From: Cheilinus undulatus
Taxonomy: Eukaryota; Chordata; Actinopteri; Labriformes; Labridae
Length of the DNA: 64,000 nt
Direction of reading: 5' to 3'
Assembly (NCBI RefSeq): GCF_018320785.1
Contig: NC_054886.1
Span: 33,525,732 to 33,589,731 of the forward strand
How positions within the stretch are numbered: the first letter of the stretch is position 1; each line of letters starts with the position of its first letter. The notes below the pieces were generated by a model. It worked only from the letters and a program-made list of their open reading frames with translations, was not told the DNA's origin and did not search any database. Shown one piece after another: positions 33,843-46,400 of the stretch. The translations under genes were made by a program, and so were the position numbers.

Positions 33843-34110
33843 GCGCAGACCTCTGCCATTAGCCCTATCTCCCAATACTAAAGAATCCTTCAAAAAAAAT
33901 CCTGGATCCAGATGGTGATCTGGATCAGTCCCAAAATCTAATCAGTTCTTCCTTATGCCATTTCTGACATTTCCTGAAAATTTCATCAAAATCTGTCCAG
34001 AACTTTTTGAGTTATGTTGCTAACAAAAAAACTAACAAACTAATAAACAAACAAACAAACAAACAAACAAACAAACCCTCCCGATCACATAACCTCCTTG
34101 GCAGAGGTAA
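33843..34110 (-). mobile_element. CCTCCGCCAAGGAGG-type dispersed element, copy 2
   Basis: Reverse-complement copy of the element at 22828 and 60150. It ends at 34110 with AACCTCCTTGGCAGAGGTAA, the head hairpin now slightly mismatched. The GTTTGTTTGTTAG part has expanded into a (CAAA)n run at about 34046-34077. No coding sequence. Confidence 0.75.
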
Positions 34111-34349
34111 TAACCAAGCATTTGTCATTGGTCACCAGGTTAGAACCAGTACAGTACAAATCAAATGTCTCTTTTAATGGAGGAAATAAATCAATTTCTT
34201 CTGAGTTTACAGGAAACACATCTCACATTTAGGACAGACTGTGCAGGAAGGATATTTTGTCACTAGAGAGGGTGGTCTGTCAGGTCAGGTCAGGTATGGG
34301 AGCATATGCTGGTTGGGCTCTTTGACACTTCAACATTGAAGTGACAGCA

Positions 34350-37300
34350 GCAGTAGCGTGGGCACAGGTAGAGGATGGGACAGCGGTGATGGCGTGGGTA
34401 AAGTTAGAGGACAGGACAGCAGCAGTGTGGGTAAAGGTAGAGGTCAGGACAGCAGCAGTGTGGGTAAAGGTAGAGGTCAGGACAGCAGCAGTGTGGGTAA
34501 AGGTAGAGGTCAGGACAGCAGCAGTGTGGGTAAAGGTAGAGGTCAGGACAGCAGCAGTGGTGTGGGTAAAGGTAGAGGTCAGGACAGCAGCAGTGTGGGT
34601 AAAGGTAGAGGACAGGACAGCAGCAGTGTGGGTAAAGGTAGAGGTCAGGACAGCAGCAGTGTGGGTAAAGGTAGAGGTCAGGACAGCAGCAGTGTGGGTA
34701 AAGGTAGAGGACAGGACAGCAGCAGTGTGGGTAAAGGTAGAGGTCAGGACAGCAGCAGTGTGGGTAAAGGTAGAGGACAGGACAGCAGCAGTGTGGGTAA
34801 AGGTAGAGGTCAGGACAGCAGCAGTGTGGGTAAAGTTAGAGGTCAGGACAGCAGCAGTGTGGGTAAAGGTAGAGGTCAGGACAGCAGCAGTGTGGGTAAA
34901 GGTAGAGGTCAGGACAGCAGCAGTGTGGGTAAAGGTAGAGGTCAGGACAGCAGCAGTGTGGGTAAAGTTAGAGGACAGGACAGCAGCAGTGTGGGTAAAG
35001 GTAGAGGTCAGGACAGCAGCAGTGTGGGTAAAGGTAGAGGTCAGGACAGCAGCAGTGTGGGTAAAGGTAGAGGTCAGGACAGCAGCAGTGTGGGTAAAGG
35101 TAGAGGTCAGGACAGCAGCAGTGTGGGTAAAGGTAGAGGTCAGGACAGCAGCAGTGTGGGTAAAGGTAGAGGTCAGGACAGCAGCAGTGTGGGTAAAGGT
35201 AGAGGTCAGGACAGCAGCAGTGTGGGTAAAGGTAGAGGACAGGACAGCAGCAGTGTGGGTAAAGGTAGAGGTCAGGACAGCAGCAGTGTGGGTAAAGGTA
35301 GAGATCAGGACAGCAGCAGTGTGGGTAAAGGTAGAGGTCAGGACAGCAGCAGTGTGGGTAAAGGTAGAGGTCAGGACAGCAGCAGTGTGGGTAAAGGTAG
35401 AGGTCAGGACAGCAGCAGTGTGGGTAAAGGTAGAGATCAGGACAGCAGCAGTGTGGGTAAAGGTAGAGGTCAGGACAGCAGCAGTGTGGGTAAAGGTAGA
35501 GGTCAGGACAGCAGCAGTGTGGGTAAAGGTAGAGATCAGGACAGCAGCAGTGTGGGTAAAGGTAGAGGTCAGGACAGCAGCAGTGTGGGTAAAGGTAGAG
35601 GTCAGGACAGCAGCAGTGTGGGTAAAGGTAGAGGACAGGACAGCAGCAGTGTGGGTAAAGGTAGAGGTCAGGACAGCAGCAGTGGTGTGGGTAAAGGTAG
35701 AGGTCAGGACAGCAGCAGTGTGGGTAAAGGTAGAGGTCAGGACAGCAGCAGTGTGGGTAAAGGTAGAGGTCAGGACAGCAGCAGTGTGGGTAAAGTTAGA
35801 GGACAGGACAGCCGCAGTGTGGGTAAAGTTAGAGGACAGGACAGCAGCAGTGTGGGTAAAGGTAGAGGTCAGGACAGCAGCAGTGTGGGTAAAGGTAGAG
35901 GTCAGGACAGCAGCAGTGTGGGTAAAGTTAGAGGACAGGACAGCAGCAGTGTGGGTAAAGTTAGAGGTCAGGACAGCAGCAGTGGTGTGGGTAAAGGTAG
36001 AGGTCAGGACAGCAGCAGTGTGGGTAAAGGTAGAGGTCAGGACAGCAGCAGTGGTGTGGGTAAAGGTAGAGGACAGGACAGCAGCAGTGTGGGTAAAGGT
36101 AGAGGTCAGGACAGCAGCAGTGTGGGTAAAGGTAGAGGTCAGGACAGCAGCAGTGGTGTGGGTAAAGGTAGAGGACAGGACAGCAGCAGTGTGGGTAAAG
36201 GTAGAGGTCAGGACAGCAGCAGTGTGGGTAAAGGTAGAGGTCAGGACAGCAGCAGTGGTGTGGGTAAAGGTAGAGGTCAGGACAGCAGCAGTGGTGTGGG
36301 TAAAGGTAGAGGTCAGGACAGCAGCAGTGTGGGTAAAGTTAGAGGACAGGACAGCAGCAGTGTGGGTAAAGTTAGAGGTCAGGACAGCAGCAGTGGTGTG
36401 GGTAAAGGTAGAGGTCAGGACAGCAGCAGTGTGGGTAAAGGTAGAGGTCAGGACAGCAGCAGTGTGGGTAAAGTTAGAGGACAGGACAGCAGCAGTGTGG
36501 GTAAAGTTAGAGGTCAGGACAGCAGCAGTGGTGTGGGTAAAGGTAGAGGTCAGGACAGCAGCAGTGTGGGTAAAGGTAGAGGTCAGGACAGCAGCAGTGG
36601 TGTGGGTAAAGGTAGAGGACAGGACAGCAGCAGTGTGGGTAAAGGTAGAGGTCAGGACAGCAGCAGTGTGGGTAAAGGTAGAGGTCAGGACAGCAGCAGT
36701 GGTGTGGGTAAAGGTAGAGGACAGGACAGCAGCAGTGGTGTGGGTAAAGGTAGAGGTCAGGACAGCAGCAGTGTGGGTAAAGGTAGAGGTCAGGACAGCA
36801 GCAGTGTGGGTAAAGGTAGAGGTCAGGACAGCAGCAGTGGTGTGGGTAAAGGTAGAGGACAGGACAGCAGCAGTGTGGGTAAAGGTAGAGGTCAGGACAG
36901 CAGCAGTGTGGGTAAAGGTAGAGGTCAGGACAGCAGCAGTGGTGTGGGTAAAGGTAGAGGTCAGGACAGCAGCAGTGGTGTGGGTAAAGGTAGAGGTCAG
37001 GACAGCAGCAGTGTGGGTAAAGTTAGAGGACAGGACAGCAGCAGTGTGGGTAAAGTTAGAGGTCAGGACAGCAGCAGTGGTGTGGGTAAAGGTAGAGGTC
37101 AGGACAGCAGCAGTGTGGGTAAAGGTAGAGGTCAGGACAGCAGCAGTGGTGTGGGTAAAGGTAGAGGTCAGGACAGCAGCAGTGGTGTGGGTAAAGGTAG
37201 AGGACAGGACAGCAGCAGTGTGGGTAAAGGTAGAGGTCAGGACAGCAGCAGTGTGGGTAAAGGTAGAGGTCAGGACAGCAGCAGTGGTGTGGGTAAAGTT

Positions 37301-37715
37301 AGAGGACAGGACAGCAGCAGTGGTGTGGGTAAAGGTAGAGGAGAGGACAGCAGCAGTGTGGGTAAAGGTAGAGGACAGGACAGCAGCAGTGTGGGTAAAG
37401 TTAGAGGACAGGACAGCAGCAGTGTGGGTAAAGTTAGAGGACAGGACAGCAGCAGTGTGGGTAAAGGTAGAGGTCAGGACAGCAGCAGTGTGGGTAAAGG
37501 TAGAGGTCAGGACAGCAGCAGTGTGGGTAAAGTTAGAGGTCAGGACAGCAGCAGTGGTGTGGGTAAAGGTAGAGGTCAGGACAGCAGCAGTGTGGGTAAA
37601 GGTAGAGGTCAGGACAGCAGCAGTGGTGTGGGTAAAGGTAGAGGACAGGACAGCAGCAGTGGTGTGGGTAAAGGTAGAGGTCAGGACAGCAGCAGTGGTG
37701 TGGGTAAAGGTGGCT
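34350..37715. repeat. 33/36-bp minisatellite, about 100 units
   Basis: Near-perfect tandem array. The 33-base unit contains GGTAAAGGTAGAGGTCAGG then ACAGCAGCAGTGTG. A 36-base form has an extra GGT before GTGGG. Common variants are GGACAGG for GGTCAGG, AAAGTTAGA for AAAGGTAGA, and GAGATCAGG (three units between 35300 and 35535). The left half is almost all 33-base units. The right half mixes 33 and 36 in higher-order blocks, for instance a 135-base block repeating at 36338 and 36473. The first units (34350-34420) are degenerate. Both unit lengths are multiples of 3, so several frames on both strands stay open for more than 1100 codons. I see no start context, splice signals or flanking domain to make any of them a gene. 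Confidence 0.97.
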
Positions 37716-39367
37716 GGGGATGTCACCACTGTTGTTGGCTATGGAACATTGGCATCCAGCAGCTCTGGTGAGTCTGGGCTAAATAGGATGGTATCCAAGT
37801 TTTTCTCAGCCTCCCAGATTTTTTTGGTGTTTCATTTAAAATCAGGGTGTTTATTAATAGTCTTTGCCAGTTTGAAATAATGCACATAATGAAACCTGGA
37901 TTTGAATAGTTTTGATGTAAAACCCTCTGCTGTTGAAACAAGTCTGTATTTTTTCCCCTTTTCTCTCTCAGATCATTCTAACTGAAGTTTAAGCCTGATA
38001 AAATGTTACTTCTTAAATGTGCTTAAAAGTAAAGATATCCAATTGAGATGTTTGCATTGTTAGCCATTTGCACCCAGAAGGTATACTCCAAAAAACTTTA
38101 TATTAACCCTTTTTCAGGCCTTCAAAGAAACACCTGGAAATTCAAAATTTTAACCTTACGGTTTTGTTGCGGGGCATATCTGAGCATATTTTAAAACTTT
38201 TGTTAATGGTGTTCAATTTTGTATATAGATGTATGAACTCCAACCAGGTTGGCTGTTTTTGCATTTTACTTTAGATTATTGTTAGGTTCATCTTAACGTA
38301 AGTAAAGTGTAACAGCTGTTTTCAAACTGCCATTATCGTCTTGTTACAGGAAAGCTTGGATCTCATGGTTTTGGCTTTTAGTCTGTTTTTCTACTCGGAA
38401 CCTGATAGTTTAATCAAAACTACTCAAAAGAAGAAAGAGAAAACAAAAAGCAACTCAATAGCAGTAATATGAATACATGAAATTAGTTACTTCCACCCCT
38501 GGAAACATGCTTGAGTTCAACATTTTTCAGAAATTAAAATAACAGTTTACTATGATGGCTGCCATTTTGTACAATGCTTTTGGGTTATGATGTCATTTGG
38601 CTGAATAATATGTTTTTTTTCCCCACACATACCTTTTGGAATTAGCTCACCTCTATCATCCTCTAGGCCTTTACCTGAGACTGCACTTGATTGCAAAATA
38701 AAATTAAGAAATTATGAAAAACAGTGTTGAACTAATATTATTATTGTTGACCTTTTATTGAAATATTAGAAACAATGTATTTGTTTGATTTGATTCAGTA
38801 TCACCATACGTAGAAACAGGTATGTTCATGCAGTTTGTAATTGTGAAAGATAATAATTAGCCATGTGAAAAACACAAGACAATACAATGTTCAAATAAAG
38901 AATTCATTTAAAAAAACATCTGTAAGTTTAACTTGGTCAGTCTTCTTCCTGAGAGCTCATTCTATCACAAAAATATGTACAAATGGCACACAATGAATCA
39001 TGGGATATGTTGGCCAACAAAGAACAGGCTGGATGTATCATTCTTTAGACAAGGAAGATTACTCTGCCAATGCCACATTTATGAGCTTCTGGACTAAAAC
39101 AGCCTTTAATGCTCCATTATGATGCAATCAGCTTTAAAAGTGTGTTCCATAGTCTGCACCCCTACATGGGACTCACTCAGAGATGGATAATATTAGAATG
39201 GACTCAAACACAAGGTCAAGATTTATGTTATCATGTTCTGACCCTCTCTTGTTGTAATGATTAAGTATTTTTCTCCCTCTCTCTCTCAGGACGCCTTGTC
39301 TTTAGTTTGACCCATTCCAGTCATAATGTGACTTTTCTTTAATTGTAACTTTTCTTTCCCTTGGATT
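37716..39367. other. Intergenic 3' flank of gene E
   Basis: No exon recognised. From about 38040 this matches 26220-27480, the 3' flank of gene D, including the GGCTGCCATTTTGTACAATG segment (26680 and 38560). The match marks the outer limit of the D/E duplication. Confidence 0.6.
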
Positions 39368-41439
39368 TTATGGTATCATCTTCCTTTTGGTCAATTTCAA
39401 AATCAGATCTGTTGTTTTCTTTAGTCTTTCCTCAACGGACATAAGATAATCACTGGACATTTTCAGTTTGTCCTGAAGTCCTTTTTTGATTGCTGACCAC
39501 TTCTCTCTAGCAACTTTCTCATTCTTTGATTGACCATTTTCTGGTTTCCTTTTCTCATTCTCTACCATATCTGTCCTCACTTTGTCAACCTTGGACTTTA
39601 ATTTTTCCCTTGATTTCTTCAGATCTTCTCTCTGTTCCTCTAAAATTGAAATAACGCGTGATAATTCAATATCTTTCTCTTTGTCCTGCAAACTTTTATC
39701 ATCTTGATTGTTCATATCTGTACTTCCTTCAGCAAGTTCCTTTTTTTCTTCTGCTCCTTCTTCAACAGTAAAGTAATAGCCCTCAGCATCATCTGTAACA
39801 AAAAGAAGAAAACAAGTTTGAACCAGGAAGAATGACTTTAACAGTGTGTTAAAGCACAACAGACAATGTTGAATCTTAGAGAGATAAATTAAAACTTACT
39901 GATTTTCTTTTGTCTTCTCCTCCAAAGAACAATGAAACCAATGGAAACCACAGACAGCAGCAGTACAACCACAGATATTACCATGGCAACACACGCAGCA
40001 CAAAATAATGGTGGTATGCATGCATCATCTGAAATTAGAGCAACATAAAATACACGTAAAACAGTGGATTTATTTTAAAACATTCAGTGAAAAAAAAAAA
40101 CCTTCCTACCTTCAATGTGAACATGTGCCTCTCTGGTCTGGTTGATGTTCTTCTGTTGGACTCTACAGGTGAAGACCTGGTCCTTCTTGTTCTCTACAGT
40201 CACTCTGCTGCTGATCCTATAGAGACCACCAGGATCTTTCTCTGATCTTGGATTTTCAGCAGTCAGGATTCTTCCTTTCTTGTCCAACCACAACACCTCA
40301 GGCTCTGGAGACCAGCCTTTAGACTCACACTGTAAAACTGCTGTCTTTGTGGTAACGTCCTCTATGATGATGACTTGAGAGGAAACGGCGCCTGATGACA
40401 AAGCAGAGGAAACTCTTATATTATCACTTCTAGAAATATTGAAGCTTTCCTAGCTCCCCTCCCAAGACTCTACTGAATTACTGAGAGTTTTTCTTACTCA
40501 GTTGAACTCAACACTATTAAAGGAGAATGTTTCATATTTAGAATTTAACTACTTGACAATGATAAACATGCATGAATGACTTAACTTACGGTCCGATTAC
40601 AAACAAAGCCCTATCTACCAACAACCAACTGTGTCAGCATTTAAAAGTATAGCATCTAAATTCATCTCTAAGTACAGATATCCACTTACCAACAATAAGC
40701 TCAACATCCGTAGCACCCTTATCAGGAACCAGGCATCGGTACGTTCCCTCATCAGAAGGTTTCACCTCAGAGATCATCAGAGACATGTCTCCATGACGCA
40801 GTTTCTCGAGGGATAATGATGTTCTTCCCATATAAAATGGGTTCTGATTTAGAAAGATCTCCACTCCATCACGTCTCACATGGACATATCTGGGATTCAG
40901 GTCCAGCCTGGCCCACTCCACGGTCTCATCAACAAGATCAGTGCGGGGTTCAAGGCGACATGGCAAAATGACGTCATCTCCAATCATTGCTACGATTGGC
41001 TCTGAGGAGCTGATAATTTCTGACTGACCTGGGGAAGAAAAATCTCAAGTTATGCCCTGATTTCACAACTTTGTGCAAACTTGTAGTTCAAGGCCGCACA
41101 TCAGTCTTGAAACACATCCAGAAGGCTAGGGTGTACCCCGCCAGCAAGAGTAAACCAGGGCACAGACACAAATGCTACTGAGACGGTGCATGTGGAATTA
41201 GTGGGTCAGGCCCCTGCACATTGTATTGGACAGAAATGCATGTAAAATAAACAAGAACAATAGTAAGTTTGTAATTAGCCCCAAATGAACATGATAAATT
41301 TACTTTGAACAGTCTTTAGGTTTGGTGTGTATTTACCTCCATAGTGTGTTAGCAGAAGAAAGACAGCAGTGTGATGGAGAACCAATGTACTGATGGTAGA
41401 GGGACTACATTTAAGGGTCTGTTGACTCCAGCGGAACAT
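39368..41439 (-). CDS. Butyrophilin-like gene E: IgV, IgC, TM, shortened coiled coil
   Basis: Paralog of gene D, predicted 425 residues. Exons: 41439-41337 (signal), 41028-40690 (IgV), 40391-40110 (IgC), 40028-39900 (membrane) and 39792-39368 (coiled coil). V domain (residues 35-147): ILPCRLEP, VEWARLDLNPRYV, SDEGTYRC. C domain (148-241): LQCESKGWSPEPEVLWLD, FTC. The IgC and membrane exons are almost identical to those of D, and the V and tail exons differ more. The tail begins DAEGYYFTVEEG and continues as a Lys/Glu coiled coil with ISILEEQREDLKKS. A TAA at 39370-39368 ends it after KRKMIP. Gene D continues about 28 codons further, and the matching but untranslated bases are still alignable in E. 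Surface butyrophilin-like protein by family. Ligand unknown. Confidence 0.86.
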
Positions 41440-42112
41440 CCTGAAACTAAAAAAAACGAAAGTTATTTCATGGCAATGTAATGTATAGTTATTGACCATT
41501 AAATCTGAGATGCCAGAACTATGAAAGTGCTATCACATAACTGTCTCTTTCATTTGAAAGGATTAAATTCCTATACTATAGTCCTCATATTATGCCCTCA
41601 TACTGGAGCCTCAGAGTGCCCCTGTAACTTTACATTAATGATTAATTAAATCAGTAAATTAACTGAATGTTTTTGCAATCAGGTGTAAATGTAAAAATGG
41701 AATTATTTTAATGCATTTTAAACCCTTCAATAGAAACAAACAGAACAACAAGTGATAGAATCAGAAGTTGTTTCATGACAACTTTTCAGACTGTAGTTTG
41801 GAATAATCAAAAACAGTCTTAAAGGGCTCTTAAAAAAAAGTCCTGTCACTTAGCATGATCTGATTCTTTTAAAAGATAATAGATATATATAATTGAAATT
41901 ACACAATAAAACCTTATTTCATTTAATGTATGATCGGCACATCACAGAGAATAAATAGACCCATAAAAAAAAAGGGAAAGGCTTTGTTGAAAAGTTACCT
42001 CAATCATTCTACATTTTCATTTACACCAGGTCATCAAAATATGTAACATTTAAGGTTAGGGAAAATGGCCTGAATTTATTATTTCTTTAAATGTCATTGT
42101 TAGGAAACCTAC

Positions 42113-42170
42113 CTTTGGTAAGTCTCAAACGCTTCAGCCACACAACCGCCGTCCTCACATACAGGAAGTG
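42113..42170 (-). promoter_or_regulatory. 5' UTR exon and ETS-type site of gene E
   Basis: Leader exon ends at 42113 with AAAG|GTAGG on the minus strand. ACAGGAAGTGATCTTTGAC on the plus strand (42161-42179) holds the GGAA core, placed as in genes C and D. Confidence 0.45.
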
Positions 42171-42419
42171 ATCTTTGACCCAATAAAAAAACATGTGTGG
42201 CAGTCTTCAGTTAAAAGTTGCAGTGGCACAACTTCAACATTCAAGTCTCTTTTATCAGGAAGTGTATGGCACCTAACACTACCAACTTAGCAACAAATAA
42301 AATACAAGAAAATAATCAAAGTATTTACACCCTATCTTATGCCCATCATATCATAATACCATAATAAACAACTCAAAGTATCTACCTTTAAAGAGGTTGA
42401 ATTTACCAAATTAAACTGA

Positions 42420-43458
42420 TTGAGATCCAGTATGTATTTTAAATACATACATACATACAGCTTTTTATTACTTAGGGTTGTCATTTGGATGGCTTCTCTT
42501 ATATTAAAACTGAACTTTTACCATAATACAGGTGAGGGATTTAACAACAGATGGCAGCATAGCAAATGTTCAAGACAGTTACAATTACAATGGGGTCTCA
42601 CAAGCAAAAGGCAACCCTGAGGACAACGCAAGCAACAGCAAAATACCTCTAGAGGCTAAGCCAGGTCCTGAGGAGTCAAATGAACAGATGCAACAAGATC
42701 CAAGAAAAAGTACCTCTGCCCTGCCAGTGATCAGATACCTTGCTGGTATAATATGCTGGCTAAAGGACTGAAACACAGCCAGTAATACCAAGACAAGAAA
42801 GCTCCTCCTGATACATTATACACTAAGAATTTGTTAGCCTCATAACCACTATCCGGAATAAAACAGCAAACATCCAATAGTAAATCAGCAAGATGGCCCT
42901 CTGCTACCACCTACAGCTTGAAGAAGAGGCTCATATCAGAATGACCTCAATGGCTAGAAAAGTCTTGGTCACATAAGGCACTAAGCACAAGGTCAATAAA
43001 GGCTGGGGTCCACCACATCTGACAGGACCCTGGGTGTAGACAGTGCAAAGATCCCTCTGAGCGGCAGAAGTTAACACTGAAGGCTGTAAGGTGCTGGCAT
43101 TCAGTCAATCAACAACCAAGCAGTAGGCATAGTGCACCAAAAATCCATGCCAAATAAGAACTGGAGATCCCAGGATCAAGATGGAGACCCCCAAAAGGTG
43201 GTCTAGATCCCCCAAGCCAAGGCCCTGCAGGACTTCAAGAACCAAACTGACAAACTAGTGGTGGTTTATTTAACAACAGGCTTTGCCTGCTTTGAGTTGC
43301 ATTTTTATTTTAAGGTTACCTGTGGTTAAAGACGTCAGCATCATGACGTTTGTCAGAGCAGCTCATTGTCACGCAAACCATTTGACAGTTGAGATGCCAG
43401 AAATAACCAGAACTGTCACACAGTCAGTTAGACGCTCAGGTCGTCAGCAGAAAGGAGA
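42420..43458. other. Non-coding stretch and 5' flank of gene F
   Basis: No exon recognised. 42530-43260 is richer in C and A than its surroundings and reads like an inserted element, but I found no terminal repeats or motif to name it. GACGTCAGCATCATGACG at about 43331-43348 holds two CRE-like ACGTCA/TGACG words 110 bases before the gene F start codon. Confidence 0.4.
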
Positions 43459-46400
43459 CATGAAGGCAACAGCTCTAAGCCTCAGACTGAGTGAGTACTG
43501 AGTCTTTAAAACCTCACTTTATCATAAATACACTGGATAATGTTAGCAGATTAAAATATGATGTGATCATAATGAAGACTTCCCTTTTTTTACCCAGTGA
43601 TGTATGGATTAATGATTCTTATTGCAAGAGATCAGGGTTGCTTTTGTACCAATAAAACAGGTAAGCACCTGTTTAGAATATTTAATAGTATTTGGTTATT
43701 TTTTTTCCATTGCAGATAAAGTTTTTAGTTTAAAGGTTACTAATTATCTTATTTCTGTCCCTTTTTTCAGATGGATTAGTTTTGCATGTTTTTCCAAACA
43801 GACTTCAGTTTTTGGAATTTGACTCCATCAATTTTACCTGTGTGGGATCTGATCATTTCACTGATTGGAGAGTGATGAGGAGGATAATTGGAAAGGAGAC
43901 GCTGTGTACCTCAAACCCGGAGACTACAAAAGGGCCCTGCTATATAAAACATGTATTTAAGATAGAAAGTGGTGAGTACTGGTGTGACGGTTACGGGAAA
44001 GCAAGGAGTAAATCTGCTAACATCAGTATCACAGGTATGTGCAGCAAATTTGTTTGATGTTAAAAAAGCAAGGTTGTAAGAAGATTGACATTTCAACACA
44101 ATAACTCTCAGAATTTCTTTCCTATTCTACCGTAATTGAAAATATCACAACTTTATGGAACTATATATGTGTCAGCTTCTACAGCCTTTTTTCTTTACTT
44201 CCTGTTTGGATTCAAACCGGCTTCTATGTGTAGATTGAATATTTTAACATGAACTTAACTACAAAGGAAATTGTAAGTAAGGGAATTGTAGAAAGTAAAT
44301 GCTTGATACCACGAGGTTCAGAAGATTTCTGACCTGACCACTGAGCTGTCTCTGAATTTTTTTAAGTGAAATGAGCCATTAATCCTTCACCTACTGAGTC
44401 TAAAAATGGTTATTTGGACATATTTTGTTATTATGGCTGTAAAATAGTCAGGAAATGCCCTAAGTCTGAGAGCTTTGGTCCCTTTTCCCAGGAATACTTG
44501 AACTTGACTTTTCGAAACCTGGTTAATGATTATTGCACATTATATGGAATTGTCAGCAGTTTAAAAGAAGAAAAACACAAAAACAAATTTGTTTTCATGG
44601 GTTTTATGAGATGAAAATTTGTTATTGCTCATGAAGTTTTGATTGGACATTTGAAATGTGAACCTGTACATGTTTAGAACAATCACCAGTCATTTTTGGA
44701 GTCTAGGACTCTGGGTGTGCAAAACACAGTGAAAAACATAACTATATACATAGGTGACAATTAGTGCAAATAAAGGTGGAAAAATGCATTCTCAACATTC
44801 TCAGTAACATATTGTTATTGCACATGACAGACACGCACAAATGCCACTATCTAACGCTATTTTTGAAAACAAAACACCACTCTCGCTCGCTCTCCTTGTA
44901 CTCTCTTCCTTCTCTCTCCTTTCTCACTCGTCTTCTGCCAAAGCTGACGTTTTCACGGTGCTGTTCAACATTACCGTAATATATATACCACACATCATAT
45001 ATTGCTGGAAAGCACATATTCTCAGCTCTCTGTCAGCGTTGGAATTTTTTAGATTGAGTAAACTTTCAAGGAGTTACAGTGTTGAGAATCCATGTAGCGG
45101 TCTTGCGATACTTCTTGTGTTTTGCTATGAATGCCCACATCATATGGTTGCGAGTACCATAATGAACCATATATGTGCGCATGCCCACAATTCTCAGCTT
45201 TCCAACACCGTTGGAATTTTTCTGATCAGACAAACTTTGACAGAGTAATGGTAATAATACTCTGGACATGTAAAACACAGCGCCGCACCGGCTCAGTAGG
45301 TAAAGGGTTAAGGAGCAGTGGTGGATTTATTCTACATCACTGTGGCTGCATGGAGACGCTGATGTTGCTAAAACAAAGAGTGTTGATAAACCGTAAAGTG
45401 TGCTGAAGTACAGCAGAAAGACAGGGGGAGCCTCCCAGGACTGTGCTTAACAAAAATAATAAAGAGCATGGATTTTAAACAAAATCAGTTGTTACATATG
45501 AGAATGATGCCAACTTCTTGTGAAATTGCTGAGATATTTAAATTCTTGTCAATTCCAGCATTTGAGGTGCTCATTTTTGAAACACGCCACTGTTGTGGGC
45601 TTCAGTTCAAAGTCTGTGCTAGCTAGTTTCAGCACAGGAAGAGGAATGAGCAAATTAGCCATTTTAGTCCCCAAAATTGATGTTTTTGGTTCTGCGGGTT
45701 AGGTTAGGATTTTGGATTTTTTGACACGTAACCAAAACCACTAGAATACAGAGTTTTCACAAGAACTAATACATCTGCAAAATTTTAGTGAGTTTTAACC
45801 CCTTCGGACCCTGCGTCCATTGGAATGGACATGACATATTTCTGTATCTAAACCAATAAATACTCTGTAATTGAATGATGTCAGCAATGCTGATTACTGA
45901 TTGGATCCTGATTATCCAATCACAATCATTTCATGACTTTGAGCATGCTCTGTAAGAGCAACAGTGGACAAGACAAGCATGGTGGAGGGACTCAAGAGAG
46001 GGAAGAGTAAGTGCCCATTTTCAATCAAAAATATAAATTTATGTTCATGCTGGCAAAACAAATTTGCTCTCAGTATAATTTTAACTGTTTTAAGTGATAA
46101 TTTTTGAAGTTATTTTGAACATTTATCATTTCATTAATTTGTAGGATTTTTTCAAAGTCTGATGTCCATTGCAGTGGACATCAGGAGTTAGGTGAGTTTA
46201 GCTAAGACTCATGCTTAGTGTCAGTTTACAAGGAAACAAAATACTTTTAACCTGTTGTTAGGTAAATATAGTGTCACAGTTTATTTATTTATGATTGTAA
46301 AATTTTAAATATATATTTTTTGAAAATAATGTTCTTGTAGAGTATAAAGTCAAAGACTTCCTTGAACGTCTCATAAAAGGAAAGTTATCTGAACTTGACT

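Noticed and set aside
34280..37880. Three open frames of more than 1100 codons (two plus, one minus)
   Set aside because: They are a by-product of a tandem array with units of 33 and 36 bases. No flanking domain, splice site or start context supports a gene, though transcription is worth testing.
21593..42180. B30.2 (PRY-SPRY) exons for the butyrophilin-like genes
   Set aside because: Searched both strands near each gene for LDP..AHP-type and WEV-type motifs and found none.
43331..43348. CRE-like words as a definite promoter of gene F
   Set aside because: Short words (ACGTCA, TGACG) occur often by chance and there is no second copy upstream of gene G to support them.
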